Notes under the pieces: generated by a model
Told to the model about the DNA's origin: nothing
Seen by the model: the letters and a program-made list of their open reading frames with translations, nothing else
Databases searched by the model: none
Source of the DNA: Phoronis ovalis
Taxonomy: Eukaryota; Phoronida; Phoronidae
NCBI GenBank assembly: GCA_028565635.1
Contig: JAOXYB010041639.1
Coordinates: forward strand, 1 to 12,925
Direction of reading: 5' to 3'
Length of the DNA stretch: 12,925 bases
Shown here: positions 1 to 12,925 of the stretch, one piece after another
How the letters are laid out: each line of letters starts with the position of its first letter
How positions within the stretch are numbered: position 1 is the stretch's first letter
Translations under genes and position numbers: made by a program

Positions 1-77
1 ATCATCATGTATTGTTGAATAAACACCAATAATGTGATGATCATCATGTATTGTTGAATAAACACCAATAATGTGAT
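1..77. repeat. 39-bp tandem duplication
   Basis: Bases 1-38 and 40-77 are identical (starting ATCATCATGTATTGTTGAAT), giving two copies with a 39-bp period. The array starts at the window edge and may continue upstream. It lies in the intron before the first visible exon. No open frame or known element is recognisable. Confidence 0.95.
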
Positions 78-313
78 ATAAATTTTGTTAGTCTTTATTT
101 GTAAAAAAAAAGTGTTCGCTTGTCATTACAGACATAGGTGTTTATAAAGCAATTAATGTATGGTGCCATTAAAATCTTGATTCAAATGGTGATGTTGCTT
201 AGACTTACAGTTTTATCCCTCAAATCACCAATGAGTTTTTGAATTAGCATGTTCATGTGAATTTAGAATTTCTTGTGGTCACTTGAATGTCAAAGGAAAA
301 TTTCAATTTTTAG
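78..313 (+). other. 3' end of upstream TAF1 intron
   Basis: AT-rich intronic sequence leads to the TTTTAG acceptor of the first exon. I see no exon, RNA gene or repeat other than the tandem duplication at the window start. Confidence 0.75.
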
Positions 314-9399
<9,086 letters not shown>

Positions 9400-9437
9400 G
9401 TAAGTATATTGCTGCATAGTCATACTTAAATGGATTT

Positions 9438-10023
9438 AGTTTATTTCTAAATCTTGAACAAATGCATGTCACTGAATTTATTTACTAATTTTTGGTAAAC
9501 CATACTAAGTGTTACTTTGGATTCAACTTTTTTGTGAGGAAATATCTCGCATACAATTTAAACATTTGCATTGTCTAGTTATCTATTTTATAATGAAGTA
9601 ATAATATATTGTTTATCTATGTATGAAGTATTATATGTTTTCAATTATGATAAAAGTTTTGATTAAATAAACTTTAATTTTGCTTTAAAAAAAGTTGAAA
9701 TATCAAAGCCTGGCTATTACACAAGTTTGTATAATTTTTAAAATCAAACCGAAAGTTAAAACTTTTTTCTTTTTATTTTAAAATGTTTCAAAAAACATAA
9801 GTACTGTTTTACCAGTTAATAAAAGTGTTTCTAATTTGTTTTTGATTTTCTATGAATAAAATACACTGTTTTATGCAAAATAATTAAAGCAGTTCTGAAG
9901 GTGTTATTGATCTGTGAAATATCAGACTCTACTAAAGATTTTATTGGCCTATTTGGGCTTAAGGAATTGTATATTAAACAGTTTTTGGTGGCTCTTAAAC
10001 AAGAGCTTGTGATAAATCCATGA
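9438..10023 (+). repeat. Left arm of a ~585-bp inverted repeat
   Basis: The arm begins AGTTTATTTCTAAATCTTGA and is matched by the reverse complement of 11817-12399. The best block is 9877-9938 against 11911-11972: 62 bp with a single mismatch, including 37 exact bases. Other parts differ by substitutions and small indels; I judge the arms broadly similar but clearly diverged. The segment 9939-9970 is the most diverged. A weaker match outside the arm (9411-9425 against about 12404-12418) hints that the repeat starts even closer to exon 15. There is no coding content. Confidence 0.92.
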
Positions 10024-10203
10024 AAGTAGCTATATGTAATATGATTTCTGATTACTATGTTTAGAAAGCTATGTGGCCCCTTTTGTCCCAAGATGTTTTG
10101 ATGATGGTACTTCTGGAATAAATGTTCAGCTTCTTCAAATGTAAAATAGAAAAAAAATCTAGCAAAACTTTAATTGTGATTATGACTGTTAGCACTATAA
10201 ACA

Positions 10204-10219
10204 TTCAATCGCGATTGAA
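10204..10219. repeat. 16-bp perfect palindrome TTCAATCGCGATTGAA
   Basis: TTCAATCGCGATTGAA is self-complementary. Its core CAATCGCGAT recurs at 10677-10686 and 10697-10706, and ATCGCGAT recurs at 10800-10807. This ties it to the neighbouring TCGCGA-rich element. Confidence 0.85.
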
Positions 10220-10660
10220 AATTCTTCCCAACATGTTGTTTTTGTGCTGCTTTTTTCTGGACCACCATCACCCACCATGATAAATTAAATCTCACAGCTT
10301 CTGGTCAGGCATAAACGTGTTTAAGTCATATTTTTTTAGATATAGTCAGACCAACTTTATCAACAGAATAATTAATTAATGCAGTTCAGAATAAAAAGAA
10401 TTATTTAAAATTTATTGATTTAAAACTCTTTACTTGATAATTCTATCACGTCACATAAGTGTTCGAGGGTCTGTTTTATGGTTCACGTTTTTTCGGTGGC
10501 TATATAACCCGTAGCCTGGCTAACTTTCGCACTGTGATTGACTGTAAGTGACATGCCGTCATTCATTGATCAGCTGTTTTTTTACTAGATATGAATTTAC
10601 GATGAATGTTTCAGGAAATGAGTGATCGCAAGAAAAATCATCCAAGACAAATCGTCCACC

Positions 10661-10826
10661 GTTCGCACGGCATAAACAATCGCGATTTTTAGTTTCAATC
10701 GCGATATTTATTTTCAATGAGATATTTATTGTTCAGGATTAATCTCGCAAGCATTCGCACGAGGTAAAAAATGGTAGATTAATCTTGCACGTAAGTTTTA
10801 TCGCGATAATTTGGTCCCATGTGAAC
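10661..10826. mobile_element. TCGCGA-rich MITE-like element with imperfect TIRs
   Basis: GTTCGCACGG then ATCGCGAT on the left (10661-10686) pairs imperfectly with the reverse complement of ATCGCGAT then CCCATGTGAAC on the right (10800-10826), about 20 of 27 positions. The interior has a near-duplicate TTTCAATCGCGATATTTAT / TTTCAATGAGATATTTAT (about 10694-10731) and a repeated GATTAATCTCGCA / GATTAATCTTGCA. It is non-coding, lies inside the large inverted repeat, and its ends are uncertain. Confidence 0.5.
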
Positions 10827-11288
10827 AGGGTATAAGTATACTTATTTGTGGTCTACATAGAATGTGTGAGGTTTATTCAAAAGTCATACTGGATTTGTGT
10901 CCTTATTTTTTGTTCATTAGGTTGCATAATAGGTGCAACCTATTGAGATTGTATCTTTTTTCTTCCAATTTTCAAACAACTATATTTTAGAAACGCTTTG
11001 AGCTACTGGTACCAAACTTGAGATGTAGACTTAGTAGGGAGGGACATACAAAAATTAGGTAAGGGGTCAATTTGAGGTCAGTAGGTCAAATTTCAGAAAT
11101 GTCTTAAAACGTTCAAAACGATTGTTTCTGGTCACCTACAGGGCAACATGATGACTTTTGAGGTATTTTATGGGTCAAGAGGTCAGATTTTTTAGCATGT
11201 TTTGGCTAATTTTAATAAGCAAGGAGTGTATAAATCAAGACAAAGTGGTGCTACAGTCGTATAATTTGACATATGTCATCCCTGGGGT

Positions 11289-11302
11289 AGGTCAGCTGAC
11301 CT
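11289..11302. promoter_or_regulatory. Perfect IR2 of the AGGTCA hexamer (candidate nuclear-receptor site)
   Basis: AGGTCA-GC-TGACCT is a 14-bp perfect palindrome. Inverted AGGTCA half-sites are recognised by some nuclear receptors, although IR2 spacing is not the commonest form. The sequence match is direct; function is speculative because the site sits within a repeat deep in an intron. Confidence 0.35.
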
Positions 11303-11325
11303 TAAATGTCAAAAGGTCATTCAGG

Positions 11326-11338
11326 AGGTCAAAGGTCA
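11326..11338 (+). promoter_or_regulatory. Perfect DR1 of AGGTCA (candidate RXR/HNF4/COUP-TF site)
   Basis: AGGTCA-A-AGGTCA is the consensus DR1 element bound by RXR, HNF4 and COUP-TF type receptors. It lies 24 bp after the IR2, with another AGGTCA at 11314-11319. Whether it is used in vivo is unknown; it may simply reflect the repeat's own sequence. Confidence 0.4.
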
Positions 11339-11749
11339 AACTCTTATAATTGCATTTAACTTCCGAAAATTATGGTTTTATGTCATTTAAAGGTACGGTC
11401 ATATTGTCATTTTGAGGTCAAAATGTCAAAACAATTAATTTTCAAAAATTTGATGAAAAGTTCAAAAATGAAGTTAACAGGCTATTTAGAGACTGTCTTG
11501 GCTGACTTTGAGGTCCAAAAGGTCATTCAGAGGTCAAACAGTCAAAATATGAAACTTTCGACAAGAGGTAAAGGTCATCCAGAGGTATTTGAACATCCAT
11601 GGGTTCCAGGATAATCCTAATAGGTCTGGATATCCAATTATTTCTCTGTGCAACCTGGCCTTTGCTAAAAGGCAATTCCAGTTTTAAAATGCTATACAAA
11701 TTATTAGAGCTGCCTTCACTATAATATTATTATAATATGCAAGGTCATA

Positions 11750-11798
11750 ATTTAATTTTAAACCAATGAAAATTGTTGTTTTAAGGAAATTTATAGTA
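11750..11798 (+). repeat. Direct repeat copy 1, next to right-arm inner end
   Basis: CAATGAAAATTGTTGTTTTA at 11764-11783, followed after three differing bases by AAATTTATA, also occurs at 12689-12720 in the same orientation. This copy ends about 20 bp before the inner end of the right inverted arm. Confidence 0.75.
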
Positions 11799-11816
11799 CA
11801 CAAGCCTTGAGAGTTA

Positions 11817-12399
11817 TCATGGATTTATCATAAGCTCTTGTTTAAGAGCCACCAAAAACTGTTTAATATGCAATTATTTTCGCCTGACAAACAGGTCAAT
11901 CAGTATAGTTTCTTTAGTAGAGTCTGATATTTCACAGATCAATAACATCTTCAGAACTGCTTTAATTATTTTACATAAAACAGTGTATTTTGTTCACATA
12001 AAATTAAAAACAAATTGGAAACACTTTTATTTACTGGTCAACCAGTACTTTTGTTTTGTGAAACATTTTAAAATAAAAAGAAAAAAAGTTTGATTTTAAA
12101 AAATTCTGCAAACTTATCTGTATAACCAAGCTCTGATATTTCAATATTTTTAAACCAAAATTAAAGTTTATTTAATCCAAAACTTTTATCAAATTGAAAA
12201 TTTATAATACTTCATACATAGATAAACTTAATATATACTGAGTTATAAAATAGAAAACTAGACAATGCAAATGTTTAAATTATATACAAAATATTTCCCC
12301 ACATAAAAGTTGAATCTATAGTAACAAATAGTATGGTTTACCGAAAATTAGTAAATAAATTCAGTGACATGCATTTGTTCAAGATTTAGAAATAAACTG
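11817..12399 (-). repeat. Right arm of the ~585-bp inverted repeat
   Basis: This is the inverted partner of 9438-10023. The inner end reads TCATGGATTTATCATAAGCT and the outer end GAAATAAACT. Both arms contain GCTCTT-N4-AAGAGC, a small hairpin of its own (9991-10006 and 11834-11849). The divergence between arms makes a simple fold-back assembly artefact unlikely. The arms plus interior span 2,962 bp. Confidence 0.92.
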
Positions 12400-12493
12400 G
12401 AGTGTAAGACTATCAGCAGGTTTAAATAATTGCATGCATTAACATTTATTTCACAAAATTATATTTTTTGAAGCTCTTTCTCAATACTGACTT

Positions 12494-12510
12494 GAATGAA
12501 TGAATGAATG
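12494..12510 (+). repeat. (GAAT)4 microsatellite
   Basis: Four GAAT units plus a G form a short tetranucleotide repeat in the long intron. Confidence 0.9.
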
Positions 12511-12672
12511 TGATGTTTGTTTAAATTTAGTTAGCCCTAAACTAGCAGCCATGTAAATCTCGACCAATGTTTTTTTTCGAAACTTTGTATGTTTATTCAT
12601 TTTTGCTTAATTTATAATGCTTGGAGAAATAAATTCTACTAAATGACTAATTAACAATACTAAGTTTACTGG

Positions 12673-12721
12673 AATTTAAATTTTCCATCAATGAAAATTG
12701 TTGTTTTATGCAAATTTATAT
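12673..12721 (+). repeat. Direct repeat copy 2, beyond right-arm outer end
   Basis: This is the partner of 11750-11798: the 20-bp core at 12689-12708 is exact, and AAATTTATA follows at 12712-12720. The two copies bracket the right arm, one just inside it and one about 270 bp outside it. Confidence 0.75.
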
Positions 12722-12863
12722 TACCCACTCCTTGTTTTTTTTTGGATTGAATAAGGGCCAGACATGTCTTTAAATAGTCTCAACTAGCTGATACCTGTTA
12801 ATTATTTTGTGTATTATAATATAGATTTAATTTTTGTTGCCTCTTTCTTCAGAGTCACCCTTC

Positions 12864-12925
12864 TTGAACTCGTTAGAACTCGTTAGGGAACTTGAACTCG
12901 TTAGATCTTCGTTATTTAACGAGTT
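12864..12925. repeat. AACTCGTTAG short repeats with terminal inverted copy
   Basis: AACTCGTTAG occurs three times: within TTGAACTCGTTAG at 12864-12876, directly abutting at 12877-12886, and again within TTGAACTCGTTAG at 12892-12904. The inverse AACGAGTT closes the window at 12918-12925. The pattern runs off the edge, so it may be the start of a longer array or an element end. Confidence 0.8.

Larger units (their letters stand above)
10919..11656 (+). repeat. AGGTCA-rich repeat segment bounded by TGCAACCT
   Basis: The segment opens with AGGTTGCA-N7-TGCAACCT (10919-10941), an 8-bp inverted pair, and TGCAACCT appears again at 11649-11656. Between 11075 and 11577 the hexamer AGGTCA occurs on + at 11075, 11083, 11180, 11289, 11314, 11326, 11333, 11415, 11520, 11531 and 11572, and on - at 11297-11302. 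Translations across it are repetitive and not protein-like. It looks like an interspersed or degenerate internal-repeat element of unknown family. Confidence 0.6.
9400..12925 (+). other. Long TAF1 intron, at least 3.5 kb, continuing past the window
   Basis: A phase-2 intron after exon 15; no acceptor leading into the expected next TAF1 block was found. It holds the large inverted repeat (9438-12399), nested repeats inside it, and minor repeats beyond it. From 10023 to 10200, and in 12400-12670, I see only AT-rich sequence and a short GAAT microsatellite. Small open frames here (9831-10091 -, 11158-11349 +, 11372-11614 +) are repeat-derived translations. Confidence 0.8.

Noticed and set aside
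9831-10091. Minus-strand 86-codon open frame in the left inverted arm
   Set aside because: The right arm copy carries indels that do not preserve the frame, and there is no transposase-like content.
10501-10507. TATATAA as a TATA box for an internal promoter
   Set aside because: There is no initiator, downstream gene or other promoter signal nearby, and such words are common in AT-rich DNA.
11158-11614. Two open frames within the AGGTCA-rich segment
   Set aside because: Their residues follow from the repeated hexamer; no domain or conserved motif is visible.
12851-12886. Possible next TAF1 exon after the strong pyrimidine-rich CTTTCTTCAG acceptor at about 12841-12852
   Set aside because: Joined in the required phase it reads about 11 codons into a TAG at 12884, and it does not match the conserved block expected after exon 15. 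The sequence is part of the AACTCGTTAG repeat.

Overview
The window is one stretch of an animal nuclear gene on the + strand. It carries 15 internal exons of TAF1, the largest subunit of the general transcription factor TFIID. The exons lie between 314 and 9399 and are separated by AT-rich introns of 153 to 1,291 bp. Every junction has a GT donor and an AG acceptor. All exons join in one open frame of 721 codons plus 2 nt, with no stop and no missing block against the vertebrate protein as I remember it. The fragment begins before the DUF3591 (TAF7-binding/HAT) core, crosses that core and its winged helix, and stops before the zinc knuckle and tandem bromodomains. The start codon, promoter, 5' exons, 3' exons and poly(A) site all lie outside the window.

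Organism: the many short AT-rich introns, standard genetic code and highly conserved but non-vertebrate TAF1 suggest an invertebrate metazoan. A lophotrochozoan, perhaps a bivalve mollusc, is my best guess from the style of the intronic repeats. This is inference only; no species marker was identified.

Layout: 1-313 is intron end with a 39-bp tandem duplication. 314-2799 holds exons 1-5 (lead-in and start of DUF3591), with a MITE-like element at 1831-2136. 3191-5581 holds exons 6-11 (DUF3591 core and winged helix), with a short fold-back element at 3658-3831. 5869-9399 holds exons 12-15, including an acidic, then lysine-rich segment in exon 14. 9400-12925 is at least 3.5 kb of intron with no recognisable exon.

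The last intron is the most unusual part. Two inverted arms of about 585 bp (9438-10023 and 11817-12399) enclose about 1.8 kb. That interior contains a TCGCGA-rich element with imperfect terminal inverted repeats, and a segment of about 0.54 kb with twelve AGGTCA hexamers, including a perfect DR1 and a perfect IR2. AGGTCA is the nuclear-receptor half-site consensus. I see no second gene, RNA gene, CRISPR array or operon-like system. The novelty here lies in the intronic repeats, not in a new coding system.
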